From contig JAJOLK010000007.1 in NCBI GenBank assembly GCA_021173225.1, positions 1 through 64,000 of the forward strand: a stretch of DNA of 64,000 nucleotides. Reading direction: 5' to 3'. Position numbers and translations under genes: made by a program. Shown here in pieces: positions 50,290-60,954 of the stretch; positions within the stretch are counted from its first letter, which is position 1; each line of letters begins with the position of its first letter. A model generated the notes under the pieces. It did not search any database. It had not been told where the DNA came from and was given only the letters and a program-made list of their open reading frames with translations. This DNA comes from Phycisphaerales bacterium PN19_bin_20. GTDB lineage: Bacteria; Planctomycetota; Phycisphaerae; Phycisphaerales; UBA1924.

Positions 50290-51315
50290 CTAGACCGCGC
50301 GTGAGAAGGTCAGGAAGTTGGCGCTGAGCGCGGCGGACCTCAGGCGTGGTGCCATGCGCAGGAGCTGGAGCACGCCCAGCGGCGGGGCGAGGGCGATGCG
50401 GGCCTTCTTGTTCTGCACCGAGTACCAGCGCCCCGCGAGCGAGCGCGGCTGGCGAGCGGCCTGTGCGATCGTGCGCAGATAGGCGGTGTAGAGCACGTTC
50501 CTGACTTGAGGCGGCTGCACGCGGTGCGATTCGAGTTTGAAGCCCGCGCGGGCGACGGCGGCGGCGACTGCCGGGGGCGTCCAGCGGTTAATGTGGTTGG
50601 GGGGCATGTCGGGGCAGGTGGCGACGGCGACGCGGCGCGCGATCTCCGGCCCGTAAGGCATGCTCATCGCCAGCACCGCGCCGGGGGCGGCCAGACGGCG
50701 CAAGATGGCGAGCATCCCGTCAAAGTCAGCGACATGCTCGAGGACCTGGAAGAGGACGATGAATGAAAACGCGTTTGGGTGTGCGTCGGCGGCATGTTCG
50801 AGCGAGGTGAAGGTCTTGTGCCCGCGCTGCTCGATGCGCTGGCGCATGACTTCGGTGGACTCGACGGCGTAGTAGCTCCAGCCTGCGGGGAGCTGCTTGG
50901 AGAAGTTGCCGTGGCCCGCGCCGACGTCAAGAACCAGTCCGCCAGCGGGGAACTGTGCGATGGCGTGCTGGGCGGCCTGCGGATACTCCCAGCGGAAGGG
51001 CGGATAGTCGGCCTGCTCATGGGTGATGGCGTAGAACTCATTGCTGCCGCTGAGGTGGGGCCAGCCGAAGCCCAGCCCGCAGGCGTTGCACTCGTAGACC
51101 TCGCAGGGCCGGTCGTTCCAGAGCTTGGCGAGCGCGGCGCTGCATCGGGCGTTGCGGTCGGCGTTGCGCGAGGGGACGACGAAGAAGTTGGCGGCTTCAG
51201 CGGCTGTCCAGCGTTCGATTGGTGCCGAGGTCACTTTTGCGCGGCAGGCGGGGCAGGTCACCGTGCCGGGGACGGCGGCGACCGCGGGCTGGGGAGCGTT
51301 GATGGCGGTAGTCAA
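50290..51315 (-). CDS. Class I SAM-dependent methyltransferase with N-terminal zinc finger
   Basis: A 341-residue protein. The N-terminal part has two Cys pairs ('CPACRAKV' and 'YECNACGLGF') likely to bind zinc. The Rossmann methyltransferase domain follows: 'GLVLDVGAGHGNFSK' (SAM motif I), 'FSFIVLFQVLEHVADFDGML' and 'LAAPGAVLAMSMP'. This is the Methyltransf_23 arrangement seen with C-methyltransferases of sugar and surface metabolism. Start TTG 51315 with AGAGG upstream. An array of 13-bp repeats lies 26 nt upstream. Substrate unknown. Confidence 0.83.
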   Translation of the reverse strand: MTTAINAPQPAVAAVPGTVTCPACRAKVTSAPIERWTAAEAANFFVVPSRNADRNARCSAALAKLWNDRPCEVYECNACGLGFGWPHLSGSNEFYAITHEQADYPPFRWEYPQAAQHAIAQFPAGGLVLDVGAGHGNFSKQLPAGWSYYAVESTEVMRQRIEQRGHKTFTSLEHAADAHPNAFSFIVLFQVLEHVADFDGMLAILRRLAAPGAVLAMSMPYGPEIARRVAVATCPDMPPNHINRWTPPAVAAAVARAGFKLESHRVQPPQVRNVLYTAYLRTIAQAARQPRSLAGRWYSVQNKKARIALAPPLGVLQLLRMAPRLRSAALSANFLTFSRAV

Positions 51316-51340
51316 GGGTGCCTCTGGTCTAAAGGTTGGT

Positions 51341-51408
51341 GGCGCTGGGGTGTGGCGCTGTGGGGGGCGCTGGGGTGTGGCGCTGGGGAAGGTGTAACGC
51401 TGGGGCGC
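51341..51408. repeat. 13-bp-type tandem repeat upstream of the methyltransferase gene
   Basis: Five units beginning GGCGCTGGGG or a close variant, at 51341, 51354, 51366, 51379 and 51396 (spacing 12, 12, 13 and 17). The nearest unit is 26 nt from the TTG start. Confidence 0.75.
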
Positions 51409-51582
51409 CGCAGGTACAAGCTACAGCGCTTGCCAAGGATGTCAACCCCGACGCAGCTGAGGAGGGTGGACTTGGTGCAATCCTTGCGGTGCTGGCGGCC
51501 GCGAGATTCAACATTGGGCCGTCGCCCCGATAACCGCTCAGCCAACCGTGAAGTACTAGGAGGTTACCCGCACGGCGGGCGC

Positions 51583-52053
51583 TCATGGATTTGGGCTGTT
51601 CGGTGCGGTCACGGCGGCGAGGGCGCGCTGAGCGTGCTCTGATGCGCGAAGCTGTGAGGAGAAGACCATCGAGATCAAGCCCTGGGGGTTGACGACGTAC
51701 GTCACACGGCCCGGGACCAAACCCAGCAGCGAGCGCGGTACGCGCCAGGCGCGGCGGATCGCGCCGTCGGCGTCGCTCAAGAGCGGGTACGGCAGCTTGT
51801 GCTTCTGGGCGAAGCTCACGTGGCTGGCGTGGGTATCACCCGAGACGCCCAGCAGGATCGCGCCGGCGGCGGTGAGTTCGACAAAGGCGTCGCGGAAGGC
51901 GCAGGATTGGGCGGTGCAGGCGGGGGTAAAGTCTTTGGGGTAGAAGAAGACGACGACGAACCGGCCGCGGTGGTCGCCGAGGCGGAAGGCGCTGCCGAGC
52001 TGGTCGGTGCCTGTAAAGTCGGGCGCAGAGTCGCCGACTGCGAGTGGTTGCAT
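51583..52053 (-). CDS. bcp: Peroxiredoxin of the BCP/PrxQ type
   Basis: A 156-residue thiol peroxidase that reduces peroxides. It has 'LAVGDSAPDFTGTDQLG' and 'VVVFFYPKDFTPACTAQSCAFRD', with the peroxidatic Cys46 and a second Cys51 five residues later, the intramolecular pair of PrxQ enzymes. 'LLSDADGAIRRAW' and 'RVTYVVNPQG' complete the thioredoxin fold. The ATG at 52053 matches the family start; the longer upstream frame is ignored. Divergent from the flagellin pseudogene. Confidence 0.92.
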   Translation of the reverse strand: MQPLAVGDSAPDFTGTDQLGSAFRLGDHRGRFVVVFFYPKDFTPACTAQSCAFRDAFVELTAAGAILLGVSGDTHASHVSFAQKHKLPYPLLSDADGAIRRAWRVPRSLLGLVPGRVTYVVNPQGLISMVFSSQLRASEHAQRALAAVTAPNSPNP

Positions 52054-52150
52054 GAGCAGAGGGTAGTGGGGGGTAGAGAGGGTGGCAAAGCGAGGGCGCC
52101 CGCGGCTGTTTCGCCTTGAGCGGGCCGCCGCACAATCCGATAGCCCGGGG

Positions 52151-52974
52151 ATGATCTCGGCGCTGACCAACATTTCGTCGCTGTGGGCGAACACGGCGGT
52201 GGGGTCGGCGGGTCGTGACGTTTAGCGGTCGCTTGAGCGGCTCTCGACGGGCAAGCGGATCAACCGTGCCGAGGACGACCCGGCGGGGATGGTCGCAGTC
52301 ACGAAGTTCAAGTCGCGCATGGCGGAGATTGGGGGCGAGCTAAAGGGCATGGTCCAGGAAGAGGCGATGCTGGGCGCGCGCGAGGGCGCGACCAGCGCGC
52401 TATCTGACATCCTTGTGAGGGTGCGCGGGCTGCTGGTCAGCGGGGCCAACCGCGATGCGCTCTCTTTTGATGAGCGCGCGGGATTGCAGCTCGAGCTGGA
52501 TGGGCTGCTGGACGCGATTACTTTGTAAGTCAGACGTCGCGGTTCAAGGGCATCCAGCTGCTGACGGGCTACAACACGACGAACCTCGGGCGCGGCGCCG
52601 CGACGGACGCAAACGGGGCGACGCTGGGCCTGGCGGACCTCAAGAGCGGCGGGGCGCTGAACCTGCTGACGGGTGATCTGAATAGGGCCCAGAAGGTTAT
52701 CGAGGCGGCCTCGCGGACGGTGAGCAGCGACCGCGCGAGTGTGGGCGGGCGGCTGGTGCAGATGGACGCGCTGCGGGGCGCGCTAGAGACTGAGCGGCTG
52801 AACATCGACAGCGCACGGTCGCTGATTGAGGACGCCGACTACGCGGAGGAGACGGGGAGGCTCGTGCGCGGGCAGACGCTGGAAGAGATTGCGCGGTTCG
52901 TCAAGCAAATGGCGGAAGAACAGCGAGCATCGGCGGTGCTGGAGCTGCTCAAGGGCGTCAAGCGGGGGGCTTGA
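52151..52974 (+). pseudogene. fliC: Flagellin pseudogene with a nonsense codon and a 1-nt deletion
   Basis: Reading from ATG 52151 gives a flagellin N-terminus: 'MISALTNISSLWANTAVGSAGRDV', then TAG (52223-52225), then 'RSLERLSTGKRINRAEDDPAG'. The stop replaces the Gln normally found there (CAG to TAG). Flagellin sequence continues to 'GLLDAITL' and hits TAA at 52526. Shifting one base gives 'FVSQTSRFKGIQLLTG', the conserved flagellin segment, so one base of a T-run near 52522 has been lost. This frame continues to the flagellin C-terminus ('IDSARSLIEDADYAEETGRLVRGQ', ending at TGA 52974). The total of about 274 codons is a short flagellin. No ribosome site or sigma-28 promoter is evident. No other flagellar gene is present in the window. 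Confidence 0.85.
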
Positions 52975-53030
52975 GACCGGCGCGAGTAGCGCACGCGCGG
53001 GGGCGCTGACGGCGCAGCTATGCTGCGCGC

Positions 53031-54188
53031 GTGAGCGCTGAACTTCAAGCGATGTTGCGGGTAGCGATGTGGGCGACGAGCGTGGCCGGGGGGCTGTGCC
53101 GCGAGATGCAGGCTGGGATCGTCACGGGCGTGCGCGCTGGCGGCGGCGAGCACAAGGCCGACGGGAGCGATGTGACGGTGGCGGACTACGCCTCGCAGGC
53201 GCTGCTGGTGCACTTGCTGGCGTCACGGGTGGAGATGCCGTGCGTGGTGGCGGAGGAATCTGCGGCGGCGCTGGCGGCGCGGCCGGACTTGCTGGCGGCC
53301 GTTACTGGCGCGTTGGAGCGCAGCGGGCTGTGGAAGAATGCGAGTGCTGAAGATGTGCTTGAGGCGCTGCTGTTTCGGGCTTGGGATGGGCGCGGGGCGG
53401 CGGGTGCGGGCGAGCGTGGGCGATACTGGACGATTGATCCGATTGATGGGACCAAGGGCTACGCCACGGGGCGGCAGTTTGCGGTGTGTGTGGCGCTGAT
53501 CGAGAATGGGCGTGCGGTGCTAGCGGTACTGGCGTGCCCGAACTTGCCGCTGGCCGGCGCGGCGGCGCTGCTGACTGGAGCCGGCGAAGAAGCTGGACTC
53601 GGCGGTGGAATGAGCCCTGTCGGCGGCGGCACGACGATTGGCTGCGTGGCGGACGGCCCTGTGGTGCAGTGCGCGTGCGATGGGTCTGCGGGCGATGAGC
53701 GCGGGTGGCAAGCGGTGGGCGTGCGAGTTGCGGAGGTCGGCAGGCCGGCGGTGTTTACCTTCGCGGTTGAGCCCAGCGAGGGGCGTGTGTTGGACCTGGC
53801 GCGAATTGGTGCGGGGCTGATTGAGCTTGGTGGGTCAGGCGGGCGTGGTGGGCTTGACGCGTTAAGTGGACTGGGCGCTCCAACCGGGCTGGGCATGCCG
53901 CTAAGTTGTGATAGCCAGGCGAAGTACGCGCTGGTGGCGCGCGGCGATGCCGACGTCTATTACCGCCCGCCACGGCGGAACAGCGAGAAGGTTTGGGACC
54001 ACGCGGCGGGGTGCTTGATCTTGGAGCGTGCGGGCTGCGTGGTGACGGATGTGCGTGGGCGCGGCCTTGATTGGCGTGAGCCGGTGCTGAGCCGTACCAG
54101 TGGGGTGCTGGGCGCGCCGGCGGGCCTGCACGCGCGTGTGCTGCGCGTGCTGGGTGGGGCGTCGGGCGGGCCGGCGGACGGGAAGTAA
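53031..54188 (+). CDS. Inositol monophosphatase-family phosphatase (CysQ/HAL2-like)
   Basis: A Mg-dependent, Li-sensitive-type phosphatase fold of 385 residues. Metal-binding motifs are 'VVAEES' (first Glu), 'YWTIDPIDGTKGYATG' (Asp-Pro-Ile-Asp-Gly-Thr) and 'EKVWDHAAG' (last Asp). The 'GTKGY' form and size are close to 3'(2'),5'-bisphosphate nucleotidases, which remove PAP from sulphate assimilation. The start is GTG 53031. The middle part (residues 175-260) is Gly-rich and less typical. It begins 57 nt after the flagellin pseudogene. Confidence 0.86.
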   Translation: MSAELQAMLRVAMWATSVAGGLCREMQAGIVTGVRAGGGEHKADGSDVTVADYASQALLVHLLASRVEMPCVVAEESAAALAARPDLLAAVTGALERSGLWKNASAEDVLEALLFRAWDGRGAAGAGERGRYWTIDPIDGTKGYATGRQFAVCVALIENGRAVLAVLACPNLPLAGAAALLTGAGEEAGLGGGMSPVGGGTTIGCVADGPVVQCACDGSAGDERGWQAVGVRVAEVGRPAVFTFAVEPSEGRVLDLARIGAGLIELGGSGGRGGLDALSGLGAPTGLGMPLSCDSQAKYALVARGDADVYYRPPRRNSEKVWDHAAGCLILERAGCVVTDVRGRGLDWREPVLSRTSGVLGAPAGLHARVLRVLGGASGGPADGK

Positions 54189-54332
54189 GCCAAGGCAGGG
54201 CAAATCGCGTTTTTGGGGATGGTGTGGCGGCGCTCTCGACGCGTGCGACGTCTCGTGGTATATTGCGGCAGCCGGGCGGGCGCGACGGTCGGTCGCGTGG
54301 CTTGGGTGGTGAGCACACACAGGAGCAGGGTC

Positions 54333-54854
54333 ATGGCGAAGAAGGCAGCAGCTAAGAAGGACTCGAAGCAGGCGGTGGGCAAGAAGATCGCGAGCAAGCC
54401 GGCGGGGAAGGGCGCGAGCAAGGCGGGAAGCAAGGTGGTGGGCAAGGCGGCGGGCAAAGCCCTAGCGAAGCCGCTGAAGGTTAATAGCGGCAAGGGCGCG
54501 ACGCCGGGCGAGCTGGGTGCCAAGCTGGTTGAGACATTTAATAAGGATCATAAGAGCGAGTGGATCTTGAGCGTTTGGGACAAGCAGGTGCGGTCGATCG
54601 AGGGAAGCGGCGACCTGCACGTGGGGCCCAAGGCGATCATGGGCAAGTGGGCGTGGTGGGATTCCACGTCCCTCGTGCTGGGCAGCGCGGCTGAGGGCCC
54701 GTACGTGGGCGCGACGGGCTTTGCGGTGCGGTTTACGATGCATGTGAAGGATCGCGCCTCGGGCAACGAGACGCGGATGAGCGAGGTCGGCGTTTACACC
54801 GTCAAGAACGGAAAGATCGTGCAGGAAGAGTTTATGTACGGCGGCCACGCGTGA
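54333..54854 (+). CDS. SnoaL/NTF2-like protein with a histone-like Lys/Ala tail
   Basis: A 173-residue protein with ATG 54333 preceded by AGGAG. Residues 1-50 are Lys/Ala/Gly-rich repeats (KKAAAKKD, KPAGKGASKAGSK) like the tails of bacterial H1 homologues. Residues 55-173 form an NTF2-like cone: 'GELGAKLVETFNKDHKSEWILSVW', 'GPKAIMGKWAWWDS', 'VGATGFAVRFTMHVKD' and 'VGVYTVKNGKIVQEEFMY', the SnoaL pattern. The tail suggests binding to nucleic acid or another polyanion; the fold may bind a small molecule. No function is known to me for this combination. Confidence 0.75.
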   Translation: MAKKAAAKKDSKQAVGKKIASKPAGKGASKAGSKVVGKAAGKALAKPLKVNSGKGATPGELGAKLVETFNKDHKSEWILSVWDKQVRSIEGSGDLHVGPKAIMGKWAWWDSTSLVLGSAAEGPYVGATGFAVRFTMHVKDRASGNETRMSEVGVYTVKNGKIVQEEFMYGGHA

Positions 54855-54984
54855 GCGGGTTGGCGAGGCGGTGAGGGGTTCGGCGCGGCGGAACGCTTTT
54901 CACGCAAACGCGAGACAGCGAGGTGCAGAAGCCGGAGACCTGAGCGACGACGCCGGGCATCGGCATCGCTCACCCTCTTGGCTC

Positions 54985-55635
54985 TCAGCCCGGGTCTGCG
55001 TGTGGGTCGCGGTGCATCTCGGCTTTACGGTCGGCCCAGCGGCTCTTGAGCGTGTGCTCGATATTCAGCAAATCAAGGCACTTGGCGACGACAAAGTCAA
55101 TAATTTCATCGAGCGTCTGCGGCAGCAGGTAGAAGCCGGGGTTGGCCGGCGCGATGATGCCGCCGGCGAGCGTGACGGCCTCCATATTGCGAATGTCAAT
55201 GAGGCTCAGCGGGCTTTCACGGTGGACGAGAACGAGTGTGCGGCGCTCTTTGAGCGTGACCATGGCCGCGCGGCCCAGCAGGTTGCTGCCGCTACCGGTG
55301 GCGATGTAACCAAGGGCGGTCGAGGAGCATGGGACGACGACCATGCCGTCGTGCAGGAAGCTGCCGCTGGCGATGACGGCACCGACGTCTTTGTGCGGGT
55401 GGACGAAGAAGCGGGTGTTGGTCAGCTCGGCCTCGCGGCTGGCGAGCACGGGCGTGAGCTGGCTGAGGTTGAGCTTGGTGACGCCGAGCTCGTCGTGTAA
55501 TAGCTGGCGGCCGTATTCGGTGGCGACGAGGTGGACCTCGTGCCCGCCGAGCAGAAGGGTTTCGAGCAATCGGGTGGCGTACTTGGCGCCGGAGGCCCCG
55601 GAGATCCCGACGACGACACGCTTGGGGTTGGTCAT
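54985..55635 (-). CDS. ubiX: UbiX-family flavin prenyltransferase
   Basis: Makes prenylated FMN, the cofactor of UbiD decarboxylases, by joining dimethylallyl phosphate to FMN. Signature regions: 'VVVGISGASGAKYATRLLETL' (phosphate loop), 'VVVPCSSTALGYIATGSGSNLLGRAA', 'RTLVLVHRESPLS' and 'PANPGFYLLPQTLDEIIDFV'. The 216 residues are normal. No ubiD is adjacent. In bacteria it serves ubiquinone or menaquinone routes. Confidence 0.93.
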   Translation of the reverse strand: MTNPKRVVVGISGASGAKYATRLLETLLLGGHEVHLVATEYGRQLLHDELGVTKLNLSQLTPVLASREAELTNTRFFVHPHKDVGAVIASGSFLHDGMVVVPCSSTALGYIATGSGSNLLGRAAMVTLKERRTLVLVHRESPLSLIDIRNMEAVTLAGGIIAPANPGFYLLPQTLDEIIDFVVAKCLDLLNIEHTLKSRWADRKAEMHRDPHADPG

Positions 55636-55841
55636 GTTTTTGTCGCGCGCGTGGGTTTGGTCGCGCGCGTGGATGGACGAGTAGGTGTGTGCGGCGTGAG
55701 GGGGACGGCATGGTAGCGCGGGATGAGGCCATGCCAGCCTTGGGCGGTGGGGTTAAGCGGGGGCCCGTGTTGTGGCGGCTTGGTGAGCGTTGGCACGTGT
55801 TGGTCTGTTCTGGGCGCCGGGCTCAATCTACCATCGGCCCT

Positions 55842-57548
<1,707 letters not shown>

Positions 57549-57642
57549 CCGCGAGCGAGGGCAGAGGCCAGCGCGAGGCCACACTCGGATGTGCGCGCGG
57601 ACAAGTTGCTGCTCCGGCGCGAACGCGTCGCTACGCTCGCAG

Positions 57643-59031
57643 ATGCGCACTGCAAAACGGGCCACGGCCGGGCTGATCTTGGGCGGCGGGTGGTTGCTGG
57701 TCTTCGGCGGCGTCGCCGCGGGTCAAATGGCCAACGACGCGCCCGCCACGCGCGAGGTACCGCCCTTGGCTGGCGCGGCTGCGCTGGATGGCGCGCTGGC
57801 TGCGTGGTTGACCGAGGCGCAGGCTGTTGCCGCGAGCATGCAGGCGGCGATTCACGCCGGTGACGCCGCGGCCTATCTCAAGCACGTCGTGCCCGCCGGT
57901 GGGGCGCTGGGCGACACGTGCTTCCGCCAAGAGCAAGTCGGGCTTGCGGGTGACTTTGCCAAGCGTCCTGTGCCGGACTTTGCGTGGACGCTTGAGGCCG
58001 GCGAAGTGACGATCAGAGAGCAGGGAATTACGCCGAGGGACCTTTGGCCCACGCCGGCGGCGGTCAATACCCCGACGCGTCTTGAGTTGCGCGCGAGCAT
58101 GTCGTGGACGCCCGCGGGCGCGAGCAAGCCGCGGAACCTGGTGCTGCCGGTGGCGTTTGTGCGGGCCGACGCGGGCGCGGCGTGGTTGTACGCCGGTGAG
58201 CGCTGGCAGCGGCACGTGCGCGACGCGGACGCGAGCACCGGCTTCGCCGGCGCGCTGGTGCGGTTTGCGGCGGGTGACAAGGTGCTAGCCAAGGAGGCGT
58301 CACTGATCGCGGCCCAGCTACCGCGCGTGCGGCGCGAGGTTGACGAGCACTTCGGGGTCAGGGTCAAAGGCGTGCAAGAGGTCAAGCTCTACCGCTCCAA
58401 GGCGCACCTGCAGGGCTCGGTCTGGCTGAACTACACCGACAGCCTGGGCGGATGGAACGAGCCGGGCGAGTCGATCAAGATCCTGGTCACGGACTCGACA
58501 GCGCGGCGGATACTGGGCATTGTCGCCCACGAGTACGGGCACGTTGCCAGCTTTGAGCTGGGGCCCAAGGCCACCGGCGCGCCCTGGTGGGCGCTGGAGG
58601 GCTGCGCTGAGCTGGCCAGCGAGGGCTTCCGCACCGACGCCAAGGCCAAGCGCGACGCGCGCGTGGCCGGGTGGCTCAAGCGCGGCGAACTTGCGCCGTG
58701 GGCCGACATCACGCCCTTCCCGCTCAAGCCTGAGCACGCGCGGTTCAACGCGCACGTGTACACGCAGGGCGAGCACCTGCTGGCGTTTGTGCGCGACCGG
58801 TTCGGGGCAGACGGCTACCGCGCGCTGCTGGTAGCGATGTGCCAGGGCGAGAGCATTGAGGCCGCCAGTGAGAAGGGCCTTGGCAAACCTTGGCGAGAGG
58901 TAGATGCGCTGTGGCGCGCTGAGATTCAGCGGCAAGTCGATGCGGCGGCGGCCAAGGCGCTCAAGAAGCCTGACAAGCTCGATCCCGCGGGTGTTCCTGA
59001 GAAGGGACCGATGCAGGAGGGCGGGCAGTGA
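57643..59031 (+). CDS. Secreted gluzincin-type metalloprotease
   Basis: A 462-residue protein with a signal peptide (ATAGLILGGGWLLVFGGVAAG). The zinc site is 'GIVAHEYGHVASFEL' (HExxH at about residues 289-293), followed after 20 residues by 'WALEGCAELAS', where the Glu is the third ligand. This is the peptidase MA-like arrangement. The N-terminal half is beta-rich and unassigned. The start is at ATG 57643. The next gene overlaps by 4 nt. Likely acts in the periplasm or outside; substrate unknown. Confidence 0.78.
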   Translation: MRTAKRATAGLILGGGWLLVFGGVAAGQMANDAPATREVPPLAGAAALDGALAAWLTEAQAVAASMQAAIHAGDAAAYLKHVVPAGGALGDTCFRQEQVGLAGDFAKRPVPDFAWTLEAGEVTIREQGITPRDLWPTPAAVNTPTRLELRASMSWTPAGASKPRNLVLPVAFVRADAGAAWLYAGERWQRHVRDADASTGFAGALVRFAAGDKVLAKEASLIAAQLPRVRREVDEHFGVRVKGVQEVKLYRSKAHLQGSVWLNYTDSLGGWNEPGESIKILVTDSTARRILGIVAHEYGHVASFELGPKATGAPWWALEGCAELASEGFRTDAKAKRDARVAGWLKRGELAPWADITPFPLKPEHARFNAHVYTQGEHLLAFVRDRFGADGYRALLVAMCQGESIEAASEKGLGKPWREVDALWRAEIQRQVDAAAAKALKKPDKLDPAGVPEKGPMQEGGQ

Positions 59032-59312
59032 GCGGCGTGCCGCTGATCGGGACGTTTGTCGCCCGGGTGCTGGAGGTCGCACCGGTAGCCATCCACGGCG
59101 ACGTCTACTACGACATTAGCGTGCTGATCGAAGTGCCTGGTAACGCGCCCGGAGGTGGCGGCGGCGGGAGCGATAGTGGTGCGGCATCGGCGCGGGTGCG
59201 GATCGCCGGGCACGTGTGCGCGGGGCTGCCGAGCGGGCGGCCCGAGGCGGGCCAACGCCTGAGCGTGCATGTGCTGATGCAGCAGGTCACGCGTGTCGAG
59301 CTGGCGCGGTAG
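59028..59312 (+). CDS. Small protein of unknown function coupled to the protease gene
   Basis: A 94-residue soluble protein with GTG start overlapping the protease stop by 4 nt (GTGA). It alternates beta strands and has a Gly-rich loop (GNAPGGGGGGSDSG) in the middle, followed by 'VRIAGHVCAGLPSGRPEAGQRLSVHVLMQQV', which suggests a small OB-like barrel. I do not recognise a family. Overlap implies translational coupling to the protease. Confidence 0.55.
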   Translation: MSGVPLIGTFVARVLEVAPVAIHGDVYYDISVLIEVPGNAPGGGGGGSDSGAASARVRIAGHVCAGLPSGRPEAGQRLSVHVLMQQVTRVELAR

Positions 59313-59418
59313 GGCCGACTTGCTGGCCGCCGGCACGCTGGGAGCGAGCCCGGGCCCGGCGTTCGCGCCGCGGCTACTTTCTGGGGTGATGCCCGGCGTG
59401 ACGGTCAAAGGTGGTGCG

Positions 59419-60582
59419 ATGCGTGCGGCCCGGTCGGGGCTTGCGCGGTTGCTCTGGGCCCTCGGCTTGGTCCTGGCGGTGGGCTGGGTCTACGGGTGGA
59501 TGGTGACAGATCTCACGCTGCTGGGGCAGGTGCTCTGGTGGGCGTCGTTGCCGGTGGCGGCGCTCTCGATCGTGCTGATCGCGCTGGGTTGGGCGGCGTG
59601 GCCCGGCCTGCGCGCAGGTCGCGCGTCGCGTCAAGTGCTGGGTCGTGGCCGAGACCGCCCGCGGGGCTGGTCGCGCTGGGGGTGCTTGGTGCTGGGGCTG
59701 GTGATGGTCGGCGGCGAGTGCTGGCACGGGCTGAACATGGCAAGCCTGGTGGCACCGGTGCGGCGCGTGCCGCCGGCGTCGCTGCTGGTCGTGCACTGGA
59801 ACTCATCGGTGGGCGAGGTGCCCGACGCGGCGGGCATCGCGGCGCGGCTGGGGCGGACGGGGCGTCCTGACGTGGTGCTCACGAGCATGCAGAACTACCA
59901 CGAGCAGTGGGACGCGATCAAGGCGGTGATGCGCAGCGTCGAGGGCGAGGAGATCTACTTTGAGTTCTCGGGGATGCAGAAGGTCTTTTCACGCTACCCG
60001 ATCATGAGCCAGCGGATGTTCTTGATCCCGGTCTTTGCTGAGTCTGACGGCTCGCGCGTGGCACCAACGATCCCCGCGGGGCTTGAGCGCGCGCTCCGCC
60101 GGGTCTTCTCAGGCGTGGGCGTCTACCCGCGCGACTCCAACCGCCTGGACCCCGCCAGTGTGATGGTCATCGAGCTCGATACCACCGCGCACCTCGGATG
60201 CGTCACGACGATGTACTTTGTCGACTACCCCTCCAACCCAGTCGCGCACCGGGCCAAGGTGGCGCGGATCGTGCGGGCACACCTTGACAAGTTGCGCGCT
60301 GGCGGGCCCGACAGCCCGCCGATCCCCGAGGCCAGCTTGATCGTCGGTGACTTCAACACCCCGCGCGGCTCAGCAAGCCTTGACCTGCTCGCCCCCGGGT
60401 ACCAACCCGCGAGCGTCACGGCAGGGCTGGGCGTGCTGGCGACCTGGCCACGCCGGTGGAGCCTGCTGCACATCGACCACGCGCTGGTCAGCCCGCGCTG
60501 GGCCTGCGAGGGCTATGAGCTGCTGGACCCGGGCATAAGCGAGCATGACGCTCAACGACTGCGGATCTGGCCGGCGCGGTAG
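59419..60582 (+). CDS. Membrane-anchored endonuclease/exonuclease/phosphatase family protein
   Basis: A 387-residue protein with three predicted N-terminal membrane helices (LLWALGLVLAVGWVYGWMV; VLWWASLPVAALSIVLIALGW; GCLVLGLVMVGGECW) and a catalytic domain of the exo-endo-phosphatase fold. Motifs 'LLVVHWNSSVG', 'LIVGDFNTPRGS', 'LHIDHALVSP' and 'SEHDAQRL' hold the conserved Asp, Asn and His residues. The usual Glu after the first strand is replaced (WNSSVGEV). The ATG at 59419 with AGGTGG upstream is preferred to 59389. Similar YafD-type proteins have unknown substrates. Confidence 0.75.
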   Translation: MRAARSGLARLLWALGLVLAVGWVYGWMVTDLTLLGQVLWWASLPVAALSIVLIALGWAAWPGLRAGRASRQVLGRGRDRPRGWSRWGCLVLGLVMVGGECWHGLNMASLVAPVRRVPPASLLVVHWNSSVGEVPDAAGIAARLGRTGRPDVVLTSMQNYHEQWDAIKAVMRSVEGEEIYFEFSGMQKVFSRYPIMSQRMFLIPVFAESDGSRVAPTIPAGLERALRRVFSGVGVYPRDSNRLDPASVMVIELDTTAHLGCVTTMYFVDYPSNPVAHRAKVARIVRAHLDKLRAGGPDSPPIPEASLIVGDFNTPRGSASLDLLAPGYQPASVTAGLGVLATWPRRWSLLHIDHALVSPRWACEGYELLDPGISEHDAQRLRIWPAR

Positions 60583-60954
60583 GGGGCCATTGAGCCCCTG
60601 CGGGCGGGCGTGGGGTACCGCCCCGTGAATCTTGCAAAACCTCCGCCACGGGCTTGCCCGGGGGGGTTGGGCGGCGGACAATCGTCCGGACCGGGGCGCG
60701 GCTTGCCGCGCGGGCCGGGCGTGCTAGTGCTGACTCTTAAGCTGCCCGGTGGGCGGTTTGGGGGTCGAGCCGTGCCGATCGCGGAAAGGCCAGCGGCAAA
60801 GCCGACGGCGCCCGGGTGGCGCGGCGGGTGTGGTGTGTCACAATCGGCCTTTGCGCAGTGAACGCAGGCCGAGGAAACTATGGGCTGGCCCAGGCGGCGA
60901 AGACTCGGTAGTCTGAGCGTCGCGTGCGGGCCTTGCACAAGAAGGAGTCGGAGC
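60583..60954. other. Intergenic region upstream of transketolase
   Basis: About 370 bp with two small hairpins, CGGAC/GTCCG (60675-60688) and GCGCGGC/GCCGCGC with a 2-nt loop (60696-60711), and otherwise nothing recognised. It must hold the tkt promoter; no clear elements were found. Confidence 0.4.

Noticed and set aside
52151..52974. Programmed readthrough and frameshift to make flagellin
   Set aside because: No slippery heptamer with a following hairpin and no readthrough context was seen, and two independent events would be required; a pseudogene is simpler.
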